From Planctomycetota bacterium (GTDB lineage: Bacteria; Planctomycetota; Uabimicrobiia; Uabimicrobiales; Uabimicrobiaceae): DNA of 64,000 nucleotides. Location of the stretch: contig JAJDCR010000008.1 of NCBI GenBank assembly GCA_029260735.1, forward strand, positions 1-64,000, in the 5' to 3' direction. The stretch's first letter is position 1; each line of letters opens with the position of its first letter. Below the pieces are notes generated by a model. That model was not told the origin of the DNA and ran no database searches. It saw only the letters and a list, made by a program, of their open reading frames with translations. Positions 37,207 through 45,637 of the stretch are shown here, in pieces. The position numbers and the translations under genes are program-made.

Positions 37207-38415
37207 ATGAGGATTATTAAGCGAACTTTTCTACAAGAGAATATCCATGCTTTTTTCTATTTTTGTTTGTTTTTAGCCTTAGGACTACGCCTTTCCGTGG
37301 CTTATTTTCTACCGGTTAAGTTTTTTTTTCCAGATGCGTTAGACTACCACCAAATTGCTCTTCATTTGGTAGCAGGAGAGGGCTTTGCTCTAGCTGAACA
37401 TTCCTTCGCTTTTCGAGCGCCTGTTTATCCTTTGTTCCTCTCGGTTTTTTACCAGTTTGACTTGGGTACTTTGGGAATCCGTCTGGTTCAGGCACTCTTA
37501 GGAGGATTCTCTGCCTACTTAGTTTATCATCTAACTCTAACTTTACTACGCCAAAGAGTAGTAGCTTTGGTCGCTTGCTTTCTCTTTGCTTGCGACCCTC
37601 TCTTAATTGTTGGCTGTAGCTTTGTTTTGACAGAGACTCTCTTTACATTTTTTCTCCTCCTCAGTTTCTATCTTCTTTTAAACGTATGGAAAGATCAAAC
37701 TAGAGACAAAGGGACTTGCTTATTTTTGGGGATAACTCTAGGCATAACAACTCTCTGTCGAGCTTCTATGCTGGGTTTAATTCCTCTTTGCCTACTTTTC
37801 CTCTATTGGGAGTTGGACAATAAAAAATGGCGTAAACTCAGTTTTATTGCTTTAGGAATAGTTTTTACTATGCTCCCTTGGTCGATTCGTAACTTCAATC
37901 ACTTCGGCGGTTTTGTTCCTGTGACAACTCAGTCAGGTATTATTCTCTACGAAGTTTTGGGGCCTGGGGCAACAGGAGGCCCTAGAATAGATACGATGAA
38001 ATTTCCTGCTGAGAGCAATAATCTTTCGGAGTGGGAAAAAGATAAATACCTCCGTAACTGGACCTTAAACTACGTTCTGGAAAACCCCGATAAATTCTTT
38101 TCGCTAGCTTGGGCTAAAATGAAACGCTTTTGGAATCCAGGCTTTAATGATACTCAGTTCAAGACTCATCCCTTGCATTGGGGGGTGTTTTTTTTCTTCG
38201 TCCTTCTTTACTTTTATAGTTTCAGAGGAGTTTTCCGGCTAAAAAATTATTCGATTGTACTCTTTTTACTCCTCCCGATACTCTATTTTGCTCTACTTCA
38301 TTGTGTTTTTATGGGCTCTGTTCGATTTAGAATGCCCATACACCCATTTTTGGAAATTCTTGCAGCCTATGGTCTCTACGGGCAAAAGCTGCCCGAAAAA
38401 CAATTGTTAAAATAG
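37207..38415 (+). CDS. GT39/ArnT-like membrane glycosyltransferase
   Basis: This 402-residue protein has about ten membrane spans. The first periplasmic loop carries acidic PDALDYHQIA, the place where ArnT, PMT and other GT-C enzymes bind metal and lipid-linked sugar. The motif FRAPVYPLFLSVFY and the following spans (VVALVACFLFACDPLLI, LTETLFTFFLLLSFYLLL) match the PMT_2 pattern, and the P-W-x-I-R-N segment after the middle span is also common in this group. It would transfer a sugar from polyprenyl phosphate to protein or lipid on the outer face of the inner membrane. The acceptor is unknown. AAGGAG precedes the start, 21 bases after the STAND gene, so the two probably share a transcript. 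Confidence 0.8.
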   Translation: MRIIKRTFLQENIHAFFYFCLFLALGLRLSVAYFLPVKFFFPDALDYHQIALHLVAGEGFALAEHSFAFRAPVYPLFLSVFYQFDLGTLGIRLVQALLGGFSAYLVYHLTLTLLRQRVVALVACFLFACDPLLIVGCSFVLTETLFTFFLLLSFYLLLNVWKDQTRDKGTCLFLGITLGITTLCRASMLGLIPLCLLFLYWELDNKKWRKLSFIALGIVFTMLPWSIRNFNHFGGFVPVTTQSGIILYEVLGPGATGGPRIDTMKFPAESNNLSEWEKDKYLRNWTLNYVLENPDKFFSLAWAKMKRFWNPGFNDTQFKTHPLHWGVFFFFVLLYFYSFRGVFRLKNYSIVLFLLLPILYFALLHCVFMGSVRFRMPIHPFLEILAAYGLYGQKLPEKQLLK

Positions 38416-38470
38416 GGCGTCAGGCTAGAGTATTTCCTCTATTGAATGTACAAATATTATTTTTTTGCTC

Positions 38471-38543
38471 CTGGGTGACCCAGGGTATCGCTCGCCTTTG
38501 GCTCTCTTTACCCTGGGCTACTCATATATAACACCTTCGGTGT
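38471..38543. repeat. REP-like palindromic element upstream of thrC
   Basis: CTGGGT-G-ACCCAG at 38471-38483 is a near-perfect palindrome. It overlaps CCCAGGGTA (38479-38487), which pairs with TACCCTGGG at 38509-38517. A second hairpin, ACACC-TTC-GGTGT, lies at 38531-38543. The arrangement (long CCCTGGG stem, AT-rich link, TTC hairpin) matches the style of the 10.4-10.7 kb repeats and of extragenic palindromes common in Bacteroidota and Planctomycetota. Confidence 0.75.
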
Positions 38544-38582
38544 ATGGAACCAGGGAAACAGTTCAAAAATAGGATAACACCC

Positions 38583-39884
38583 ATGCTTTTTTACAGTACG
38601 AACAAACAAAGTTCTCCCGTCTCTTTTAGCCAAGCTGTTTTAACAGGATTGGCAGAAGATGGAGGACTTTTTATGCCCGAAACTATTCCCTCTCTTTCCC
38701 GTAGTTTTTTCCAGGAAATAGATAAAATGCCTTGGCCAGAAATAGCTTTCCAAGCTTCCCAGGCTTTTCTAGAAGAGGAAATTCCCTTGCCTGAGCTAAG
38801 AAGAATGATTACTGAGGTCGTAAACTTTCCTGTTCCTCTTCATGAGCTCTCGCCCCAAACTCATATTTTGGAGTTATTTCATGGCCCGACCTTAGCGTTC
38901 AAAGACTTTGGAGCTCGCTTTATGGCCCAAGTTCTTTCTTTTTTAGCTCAAAAACGCGAGCAAAAAACGGTTATATTAGTGGCTACTTCGGGAGATACCG
39001 GTAGTGCCGTTGCCCAAGGCTTCTTAAATGTTCCCTCTATCGAAGTTATTCTCCTCTATCCCCAAGGTAAAGTTAGCCGAATCCAAGAGCAACAACTGAC
39101 GACCATCGGTGAAAATATCACTGCTCTAGAAATAAAAGGAACTTTCGACGATTGCCAAAGCCTCGTAAAAAAAGCTTTCACCGATATTGATCTCAAAAGA
39201 AAAATGCAGCTTACCTCAGCAAATTCTATTAATATTGCTCGCCTTATTCCTCAGAGTTTTTACTACTTCTTTGCCTACGCAAGTCTCTCCGACAAAAACA
39301 CCCCCGTGGTATTCTCTGTCCCGAGTGGAAATTTTGGTAATCTTACCGCAGGCCTAATCGCTCAAAAGATGGGTTTACCCATTTCTCACTTTATTGCCGC
39401 AACCAACCGCAACTCTGTTGTTGTCGAATATCTTCAAGGCCAAGAGTTCACTCCGCGAACCTCTGAAAAAACTCTCTCCAACGCTATGGACGTAGGAAAT
39501 CCCAGTAACTTTACCCGTATGCTAGAACTTTTTGGCCATAGCCGAAGCCAAATGCAAGAGAAAATCAACGGAGCAAGCTTTAGCGACGAAGAAACCCTCG
39601 CCGAAATCCAAGAAATTCACCAAAAGCACAACTATATCCTTGACCCGCACACCGCTGTCGCTTCCTTAGCCTGGAAAAAATACCAAAAGGAAATTTTCCC
39701 TGATCACCAAGGAGTGGTTCTTTCTACCGCCCATCCGGCCAAGTTTTGCGAAACTGTCCAGCAAGCCCTTGGCCAAGAGCCAGAAATTCCAGAACGTTTA
39801 CAAAAATGTCTAGAGCGAGAGAAAAAAACGACAGTGCTATCAAAGGAGTTTGCGGAGTTTAAGGAATTTTGCCTCGGGCGGTAG
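38583..39884 (+). CDS. thrC: Threonine synthase
   Basis: This 433-residue enzyme converts O-phosphohomoserine to threonine with pyridoxal phosphate, the last step of threonine synthesis in the cytosol. The family start MLFYSTN and GLAEDGGLFMPE are present, together with the PLP-lysine block HGPTLAFKDFGARF, the phosphate-binding ATSGDTGSAVAQG, and SVPSGNFGN. Length and layout match the ordinary E. coli-like class. The ATG at 38583 follows AGGA at 8 bases; an in-frame ATG at 38544 lies at the edge of the palindromic element and has no site. No other threonine-pathway gene is near, so it is probably transcribed alone. Confidence 0.95.
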   Translation: MLFYSTNKQSSPVSFSQAVLTGLAEDGGLFMPETIPSLSRSFFQEIDKMPWPEIAFQASQAFLEEEIPLPELRRMITEVVNFPVPLHELSPQTHILELFHGPTLAFKDFGARFMAQVLSFLAQKREQKTVILVATSGDTGSAVAQGFLNVPSIEVILLYPQGKVSRIQEQQLTTIGENITALEIKGTFDDCQSLVKKAFTDIDLKRKMQLTSANSINIARLIPQSFYYFFAYASLSDKNTPVVFSVPSGNFGNLTAGLIAQKMGLPISHFIAATNRNSVVVEYLQGQEFTPRTSEKTLSNAMDVGNPSNFTRMLELFGHSRSQMQEKINGASFSDEETLAEIQEIHQKHNYILDPHTAVASLAWKKYQKEIFPDHQGVVLSTAHPAKFCETVQQALGQEPEIPERLQKCLEREKKTTVLSKEFAEFKEFCLGR

Positions 39885-39947
39885 AACCCCGTCTAAGCGT
39901 GTTAGCATAAAATTCTTCTCCTCCTTAAAAATGAGTAGTTTTCCGAT

Positions 39948-39969
39948 ATTTGATCTATTATAATCAAAT
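39948..39969. promoter_or_regulatory. Palindromic operator over a -10-like box
   Basis: ATTTGAT at 39948-39954 and ATCAAAT at 39963-39969 form a perfect 7-base inverted repeat with an 8-base spacer. The sequence TATAAT (39959-39964) sits inside it, so a bound dimeric repressor would block promoter opening. No good -35 box was found at 17 bases. The next gene starts at 40037. Confidence 0.45.
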
Positions 39970-40036
39970 TTACTTCGCATTTCGAAAAAATGTACATAGT
40001 GAAATTTTTCCTATCTTTTCAAATTGGGTTTTATCT

Positions 40037-42703
40037 ATGAGTTTACAAGATATTATTGCCGCTTTAGCTAAATTGGGTCGCGAAAAAGAAGAAGAATTAC
40101 TACGCTCTGCCATAGAAGAAGTTCAGAAGGGCCAGGGAAAGGCCATCCTTTTATCCGGGGACTCAGACTATGGCTATAACGTAATCGCTCGGCAAGTAAT
40201 GGCAAAATCAGGACTTAATTTTTACCACACAGTTTGCTCTGCGGTGAGTGCTCCTTACTCTCCTCTACAGGTTTGTTTCCAAAATTTCTTTAAGTATCAC
40301 CAACGCTCCTTTGATGAGTTTATCCGTAGTCTCAATGATATGTCAAACCCTTTATTTCGAGGACATCTTAGTCGTATTACTCGTAAGCTCGCTCGAAGTA
40401 AAGACTGGGTCTACTTCGACTTAGATCCTGAAGCTTTTTTTCTTTCCTTCAGCCACGCTTTGATGGATGCAAAAAAGCCCTTTGTTCTGCTGATTGAAGA
40501 TGTTCACTGGGCTGACTCGAAGACCACTCAGCTCATTGAATTTCTTCTGCAAAATCTAATGAGCGAACCCATTTTGATTATTCTCACGGTAGACTTAGAG
40601 GCTTTTGATACCCCTGACCTTCCTTTAGAGCTGATGGGGAAAAATCTTTCGATTATGGAACAACTCCGAGCAATGCAGATGAATACAGGCTCAGATACTC
40701 GAGGCTATAGTCCCCATAAGTTTATCCGCGAAATCCAATCGCAAGGTTTAATCGAAACGGTGGCTTTTGAAGCTCTCTCCCTCAAAGAACAAATACGTAT
40801 CCTTAAGAAGATCTTGGGAGCTTCGGCTTGTCCCGACGAATTTTTATATCGCTTACTCGATTTAACCCAAGGAAATGGTTTTTACCTAGGGCAAGTTCTT
40901 CTCTATCTTTGCGAAAACATTTTAGAATTCCGAGGTAAAAAATGGCAACTCAAATATGCTCCAGAAGACATAGATTTACCTAAGCATATCGAATTTATTA
41001 TCCAAGCTAACTTAGAGAACCTTGGCTTAGACACTGTGGTTGAATTGCAAAGAGCCTCTTGCTTTCTTCATCCTATCTATATAGAAGATTGGTGGAGAAG
41101 TGGCTCCTTAACCCAAGCTGATTTTGATAGAGTCTTTATGACCTGTTGTAAATTAGGAATCTTAGAAACTATCCAAGACGACAACTGTGTGATTTTTAGT
41201 AGCAAACGACAACGCAAAGTTTTGGGAGAAATCTCCCAGGAAAAGAAAAGAGAAATTCATACGGAAATTGCTCGTTTTTATGAAGAGCACAAAGCTCCCC
41301 CTTATATCCAAGCCCATTTTTGGAAATCCAGCGAGCAGCCTGCGAAAGCTCTTGATCAACTCCTTGCCGCAGGAATAGAAGCAGAAAAATTCCAAGCTTA
41401 CCCTGAAGCCTTTTCTTCCTATCAAGAAGCGGCTCGTTTATTTCCTGAAGCAAGCGAAATTTTCAAAGCCATTCTCGAAGAACTTTGTCCTACTCCAGTA
41501 GAGGGAGAGGAAAAGAAAAAAGAAAAACTTTCTAAAGAAGAGCAACTCGATAAATTTTTAAGTCTTTTACGTTTATATCGTATTGCTCACCTCGCCAATG
41601 AAGAAGGACCTTTGCTCTCTGGCGAAATACAAAAAGCTTGGCGTGGTCTTGTTTATCAATTCAGCCCTCAACAGGTTTTTCCTGATTTAGCCACCCTTAT
41701 GCTCTATCTTCTTCAGTACACTAAGAAAGAAGACAAATCCTACCCTCTCAATGAAGTGACTTTTTTTGCTCAGTTAATTCTCCAAAATCTTCTCCCAGGA
41801 CGAGACTATACGAGCAAGATTTTCTTTCTAGAAGAGATTGTTGCCCACCCTCATCTCGACAAAAAAAACTTTTTTCTCCAGCTCGTACGTTGCTACGAAA
41901 AATGGGCTAACCGCATAGGAAGCGACAATAAATTTTCTCAAGCCTGTCAAACCTATCTTCTTGCTGCCTGGGCGGCTTTCCGAGGTGAAGATCACTTCCA
42001 CGCCGCTCGTATTCTTCACAAGCTTATCAAGTATACCCAAAAAAATAAAACCCAAGGGCGAGAATGGTTTTCCTATCAAGTAGAAGCTCTAAGACGCCTA
42101 GCCCAAGTTTATCAACAAGCAATGGAGAAAGAACAAGAAGAGGAAGAAAAACTCAAGTACGCCATCCAAACTACTGCCTGCTACCTAGATGCCGCCCGTT
42201 TCCAACTAGAGCATGTCGATGCCAGTTGGCTCTCCATTCAAATCTATAAAGAAGCCTACAAACTCTGCGAAGAGTACTACATCGATGACAGTCTAGCCCA
42301 AGAAGAGCTAGAATCTGCCCAAAATAAATTTGAATTGCTAGAGGAAGAAGAGTACCAAGCCCGTGCTCTAATTATCGCAGACAAAAAAGACTCTGGAGCC
42401 GCTGAAACCATCTTCCAAAGTAGTCTCGATGAAAATATCTTTGCGGAGATATCCTTTGCTCCGATACCTGTAAAAGAGGAGCATCGCTTTGTTATTATCC
42501 TTCTCCACCGCGATTCTCCCGACTTCGGAGAATACAGCAAGTGCTCGCTACGTTTACGAGCTCTTCAGGAAAATACAGAAGGCTGGTGGATAGAAGAAAA
42601 AGAAGACCGCTTTTACTTTGTCCTTTGGGGAATGAACCCAGCAGAGCTATATAGCACAGCATTGCGCTTTGATCATGAGAAGATTTTGCGCAGCTATATT
42701 TAG
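40037..42703 (+). CDS. AAA/STAND-like protein with degenerate P-loop and helical tail
   Basis: This 888-residue protein aligns by eye with the AAA_16-type ATPases found in adenylate cyclase and LuxR-family regulators. It has LLIEDVHWADSKTTQ (near 147-161) as a textbook Walker B for that group, and the following ILIILTVD sensor strand. Its P-loop has decayed: G41-D-S-D-Y-G46-Y47-N48 keeps the glycines but replaces the essential Lys and Ser/Thr. It may bind no ATP, or bind it in an unusual way. The rest is TPR-like helices ending in an alpha+beta C-terminal domain. No effector is visible. The ATG at 40037 matches the natural start of the first amphipathic helix; a weak ribosome site leaves some doubt. 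Confidence 0.72.
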   Translation: MSLQDIIAALAKLGREKEEELLRSAIEEVQKGQGKAILLSGDSDYGYNVIARQVMAKSGLNFYHTVCSAVSAPYSPLQVCFQNFFKYHQRSFDEFIRSLNDMSNPLFRGHLSRITRKLARSKDWVYFDLDPEAFFLSFSHALMDAKKPFVLLIEDVHWADSKTTQLIEFLLQNLMSEPILIILTVDLEAFDTPDLPLELMGKNLSIMEQLRAMQMNTGSDTRGYSPHKFIREIQSQGLIETVAFEALSLKEQIRILKKILGASACPDEFLYRLLDLTQGNGFYLGQVLLYLCENILEFRGKKWQLKYAPEDIDLPKHIEFIIQANLENLGLDTVVELQRASCFLHPIYIEDWWRSGSLTQADFDRVFMTCCKLGILETIQDDNCVIFSSKRQRKVLGEISQEKKREIHTEIARFYEEHKAPPYIQAHFWKSSEQPAKALDQLLAAGIEAEKFQAYPEAFSSYQEAARLFPEASEIFKAILEELCPTPVEGEEKKKEKLSKEEQLDKFLSLLRLYRIAHLANEEGPLLSGEIQKAWRGLVYQFSPQQVFPDLATLMLYLLQYTKKEDKSYPLNEVTFFAQLILQNLLPGRDYTSKIFFLEEIVAHPHLDKKNFFLQLVRCYEKWANRIGSDNKFSQACQTYLLAAWAAFRGEDHFHAARILHKLIKYTQKNKTQGREWFSYQVEALRRLAQVYQQAMEKEQEEEEKLKYAIQTTACYLDAARFQLEHVDASWLSIQIYKEAYKLCEEYYIDDSLAQEELESAQNKFELLEEEEYQARALIIADKKDSGAAETIFQSSLDENIFAEISFAPIPVKEEHRFVIILLHRDSPDFGEYSKCSLRLRALQENTEGWWIEEKEDRFYFVLWGMNPAELYSTALRFDHEKILRSYI

Positions 42704-42712
42704 GGAAACGGG

Positions 42713-42741
42713 TTGCAATAGTTTAATTTATTCTATATAAT
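42713..42741 (+). promoter_or_regulatory. Strong sigma-70-type promoter for the PEP-CTERM gene
   Basis: TTGCAA at 42713-42718 and a perfect TATAAT at 42736-42741 are spaced by 17 bases. The start point near 42748 gives a leader of about 80 bases to the ATG at 42828. Confidence 0.7.
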
Positions 42742-42827
42742 AGACATAATTAATTTATTTTTAGAAAAAATTGTTTATTAATTTGAACTAAAATTTCTTT
42801 GCAAAAAAACAATCCCAAGAGGTTACA

Positions 42828-43556
42828 ATGTCTAGACTTACAAAATTCCTACTGATGCTTTTAGTCTTGGAAACGACTACGGCATTCGCTTTTGAAATTA
42901 ATACTTTTTCGGGATCACTCTTTAGTACTAACACCACCCAAATGGACGATAGTCTAGGAATTGCGGGGTATACGATAGAGGATTTTGAAGATGTGAATTT
43001 GGTTTCGGGGCTCAGTGTGTCTTTTACCAGCCCTAGCAGTGATCCTACTACTACGCTCGCGCAGTTGCACAATCCTTTGGCTCCTATTGGGGGAAGTTTG
43101 GGTCCTTTTGCGAATAACACTTGGGATGGTTCTCATGCTTTGATGAATCATGTGGACAATCTTTTTCCCAGTTCCGCTTTGATTCAGTCAGGAACACCAT
43201 CAGTGTCTCGCTTGACCACTTTCCATCTCGAAAGTGGAGCTTCTTCTTTCGGAATCGGGCTGGCCAACTTTCAAAATGTGACAAGCCATGAGCTTTTGGT
43301 TAACGGTCTTTCCGTTGCCGTTATCCCCAATCTAGCTAACTTTATTTTTGGAGTTGAGGTCAGAAATTTGTACATTCGGATAGATGCAGAGGCCGGAGAA
43401 AGTATTAGCTCTGTTGGGATTGATACAGTGGGAGGTAGTTTAGATGGATTGGTTTTTGATCGGGTGGCTTTTAGCGGAGCAGTGCCGGAGCCTTCCTTTC
43501 TTTTTCCCTTTGTTATGGCCATAATTGTTATGATGAAAAAAACGACCGCAGATTAA
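42828..43556 (+). CDS. PEP-CTERM-sorted exported protein
   Basis: This 242-residue protein has a signal peptide (about 1-21) and a C-terminal PEP-CTERM tripartite signal: VPEPS, a hydrophobic helix (LFPFVMAIIVMM) and a basic patch KK. The tail is cut by exosortase/EpsH-type membrane proteases after transport, and such proteins are usually linked to extracellular polysaccharide or biofilm. The mature part is rich in Ser, Gly, Asn and beta-strand pattern (TPSVSRLTTFHLESGASSF), like other anonymous PEP-CTERM beta proteins. Function is unknown. AAGAGG precedes the ATG. The last codons, stop codon included, lie inside an inverted repeat. No exosortase is in the window. Confidence 0.85.
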   Translation: MSRLTKFLLMLLVLETTTAFAFEINTFSGSLFSTNTTQMDDSLGIAGYTIEDFEDVNLVSGLSVSFTSPSSDPTTTLAQLHNPLAPIGGSLGPFANNTWDGSHALMNHVDNLFPSSALIQSGTPSVSRLTTFHLESGASSFGIGLANFQNVTSHELLVNGLSVAVIPNLANFIFGVEVRNLYIRIDAEAGESISSVGIDTVGGSLDGLVFDRVAFSGAVPEPSFLFPFVMAIIVMMKKTTAD

Positions 43557-43676
43557 ACGGATTGATCGGATTAAATCTGATTTTTGTTTGAGATTTTTGA
43601 ATTGGTTGGGTGCGCTTCGCTTTTGATAGGTTTGCTCATTGTCTGAACCGCAGATCAATCCGATCAATCTGCGGTT
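43546..43676. repeat. Pair of CAGATT/AATCTG palindromic repeats
   Basis: CAGATT at 43549-43554 pairs with AATCTG at 43574-43579 and is followed by ATTTTTG, a plausible terminator for the PEP-CTERM gene, whose TAA stop (43554-43556) overlaps the left arm. A second copy lies at 43646-43676, with AACCGCAGAT pairing with ATCTGCGGTT. Both share the inner sequence CGGAT/ATCCG with GATC, so they are related and lie about 95 bases apart. Confidence 0.65.
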
Positions 43677-43713
43677 GAGAACCTTTGCTTAAAGAAGTTC
43701 ACGATGGCCAATG

Positions 43714-43965
43714 TTAGCGCTTTCTCTTAAGGTAAAATCTCTGATCTTCCACGCTCACTAGTTCCCAACCTTCTTCTCCATACTCATTGAGAGTCTCCAT
43801 CCGATTTTCTACAGATCCGGCTTCATACAGTACAAGATATTCCCACTGAACATTGCTATTAGAGAACTCGTTTGCATTGCTTTGTGCTAATACCGCTGGA
43901 ATAGAGAATAGACAGATACAAACCAATAAAGATACGATAAAAATTGCTAAAGAATGTTTTTTCAC
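43714..43965 (-). CDS. Small exported DUF4177-like protein
   Basis: This 83-residue protein has a clear signal peptide (about 1-27, ending VLAQS). A short mature domain follows with WEYLVLYEA and LNEYGEEGWELVSVE, the hallmark of DUF4177-type small proteins, whose function is not known. The start codon is GTG at 43965, chosen because AAGGAG lies 7 bases upstream and the signal peptide begins right there (MKKHSLAIFIV). It is transcribed against the preceding PEP-CTERM gene. Confidence 0.8.
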   Translation of the reverse strand: MKKHSLAIFIVSLLVCICLFSIPAVLAQSNANEFSNSNVQWEYLVLYEAGSVENRMETLNEYGEEGWELVSVEDQRFYLKRKR

Positions 43966-44096
43966 AATAAATCTCCTTCATTTCTATTTAGAACAAGTAT
44001 TTCTCCACTTAACAATATTTTGATGGATGGGGAATGAAAAAGCAATAGAATACTTTTTGGAGAATCCAGAACTGAGAACCTAGTATTCTCTAACGC

Positions 44097-45215
44097 TTAT
44101 TGTAAGCGCAAATGGAGTTTCTCCAGTAAATCGTCGTATTGATCCACCATGTTTTCCCAAGAAAATTTGGCCATGCTTTCGCTTAGCTCTTTTCTCAATG
44201 TCATTTCGGGAGGATTCTTGAGATAATTCATAAGGTGCCCAACCAATTCAGGGTACCCTTGGTAAAAAGAAAGCTTATGAAATTTTTCAGGAATGACTTC
44301 GGGGTATGATAAACGTCGGGGTAAAAGAGGAAGGCAGCCGTGCCGGGTAGCCTCTACGATGGATATCCCAAAGTTTTCTTGGATGGCTGTACTGACAACG
44401 AGGGCTCCTTGGCGAAGCCACTGGATGTATTCCTCCTTGGAGGAAACATAGCCATATTGGACAATGCGTGAGCCATACTTTTCTTTGGCTTGGATAAAGA
44501 GCTTAGGATTGTCTTGGCAATTTTCTCCTAAAATGGCCAAACGAAATTCTATACCTTTTTTTAAAATACGATCCATCGCTTTAAAAAAAATACTCGGTTT
44601 TTTGTCGAATTCCCAACGATGATTCCAGATAATAAGGGGAGGAGTTTCCAGCTCTTCTAACTTATAACCTTTTCCTGGAAACTGACAACCAGGATGAAGA
44701 ACACTTGATTTTTCTCGGACTATTTTATGCAAATCCTGGGGGCGGTACTGGGGAAAATGCTCCAGAACGTTGTCTAGTTGCGAAAAATAATTTTGGTAGT
44801 GGGTTTGGGAATTAAAAACCATGTGCTCCGCCGCTAGAGCGTTGGTGATATCGATCATAACAAACTCGTACTCCATATTTTGCCCAGGAGGTACCGGATA
44901 GGAAATTTGGCTTTCGTGGTTGTATAGCAAAATGGGAGGGCAATCTTTCCAGAGCAATTTTAAATCACCTACTCGCAGCATACTTGTCGTGACAATTATA
45001 TCGTAGGTCCGAGGATCAATATTTTGGGCAAACCACAAAGCGGCTGCGCGTAAGCGCCATTTCCAAAATTGATTGGGTAAGAAGTGTAGATCTATATCAT
45101 GACGACTATGCTTGATGAAACCATCGGCAAAGTCTTTATGAGATCCACCATAAAATGGTTCAAGAAAAAGGACTCGCACTTTAAATTTTCTCTTTTCTAG
45201 TTTAAAATAAGGCAT
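44097..45215 (-). CDS. DUF3524 glycosyltransferase, tRNA-queuosine mannosyltransferase-like
   Basis: This 372-residue protein has the layout of the GTDC1/QTMAN family. An N-terminal DUF3524 domain (LEPFYGGSHKDFADG, LHFLPNQFWKWRLRAAAL, ILLYNHESQISYPV) is joined to a GT4-type C-terminal domain (IIWNHRWEFDKKP, RLAILGENCQDNP, ENFGISIVEATRHGCLPLLP with the family's acidic residue). In animals this enzyme adds mannose to queuosine in the tRNA-Asp anticodon; bacterial members are known by sequence. A tRNA role here is an inference. No queuosine gene is adjacent. It is divergent from the 68-residue gene at 45370, across a stretch with tandem TTATCAATTT repeats. Confidence 0.82.
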   Translation of the reverse strand: MPYFKLEKRKFKVRVLFLEPFYGGSHKDFADGFIKHSRHDIDLHFLPNQFWKWRLRAAALWFAQNIDPRTYDIIVTTSMLRVGDLKLLWKDCPPILLYNHESQISYPVPPGQNMEYEFVMIDITNALAAEHMVFNSQTHYQNYFSQLDNVLEHFPQYRPQDLHKIVREKSSVLHPGCQFPGKGYKLEELETPPLIIWNHRWEFDKKPSIFFKAMDRILKKGIEFRLAILGENCQDNPKLFIQAKEKYGSRIVQYGYVSSKEEYIQWLRQGALVVSTAIQENFGISIVEATRHGCLPLLPRRLSYPEVIPEKFHKLSFYQGYPELVGHLMNYLKNPPEMTLRKELSESMAKFSWENMVDQYDDLLEKLHLRLQ

Positions 45216-45320
45216 GTATTCAATAAAAAATCATTATAGAATGTTCGCGACAAAAGTAAAAGAAAAGTGTCAAAGAGTCAAATTCTAACTTATACAGAAT
45301 TAACTCACTTATTAAATTTT

Positions 45321-45356
45321 TTACCAATTTTTATCAATTTTTATCAATTTTTATCA
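45321..45356. repeat. 10-base tandem repeats TTATCAATTT
   Basis: Three and a half copies of a 10-base unit (TTACCAATTT, TTATCAATTT twice, TTATCAAA) run without gaps and end just before the ribosome site AAGGAGG (45358-45364). The period of about one helical turn would place repeated protein contacts on one face of DNA. It sits between two divergent genes. Confidence 0.75.
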
Positions 45357-45369
45357 AAAGGAGGAATTG

Positions 45370-45576
45370 ATGTCAGCAAAAGTTGAGGTATGGTTAGCGG
45401 AAAAGGATTTTATCAAGTTCATCAATAATCAGCCAGTGGAAGCAAAAACTCTTTATTGCTCTGCTGATAAAAGAGATACTAAAGTCATTATTTCTCTAGA
45501 CGAGTATTCTATCAGCCAAGTCTTCCCTAAAGAAAGTTTTAGCACTAAACCCCATTACCTGATAAAAAAAATTTGA
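45370..45576 (+). CDS. Uncharacterised 68-residue protein
   Basis: The ATG at 45370 lies 5 bases after a perfect AAGGAGG, so this is probably a real gene despite its size. The product is a mixed alpha/beta protein of charged composition (AKVEVWLAEKDFIKF at the start, VIISLDEYSISQVF in the middle, KPHYLIKKI at the end). It has no signal peptide, no membrane span and only one Cys. It is not recognised as a toxin, antitoxin or DNA-binding protein. A strong stem-loop follows 9 bases after the stop. Confidence 0.65.
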   Translation: MSAKVEVWLAEKDFIKFINNQPVEAKTLYCSADKRDTKVIISLDEYSISQVFPKESFSTKPHYLIKKI

Positions 45577-45585
45577 TTGCCGAGG

Positions 45586-45630
45586 ATTTTGGAAAGCGTT
45601 ATGGGCAGCCACAACGCTTTCTAAAATTTT
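45586..45630 (+). terminator. Terminator-like hairpin after the 68-residue gene
   Basis: ATTTTGGAAAGCGTT at 45586-45600 pairs with AACGCTTTCTAAAAT at 45613-45627, with one G-T pair. The stem is 15 bases, the loop 12, and a short T-run follows. The stop codon ends at 45576. Confidence 0.6.
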
Positions 45631-45637
45631 GGAAGGC

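Noticed and set aside
21804-42703. Conventional defence island
   Set aside because: No restriction-modification, CRISPR, BREX, integrase or toxin-antitoxin genes accompany the STAND genes; housekeeping genes (miaA, thrC) are interspersed.
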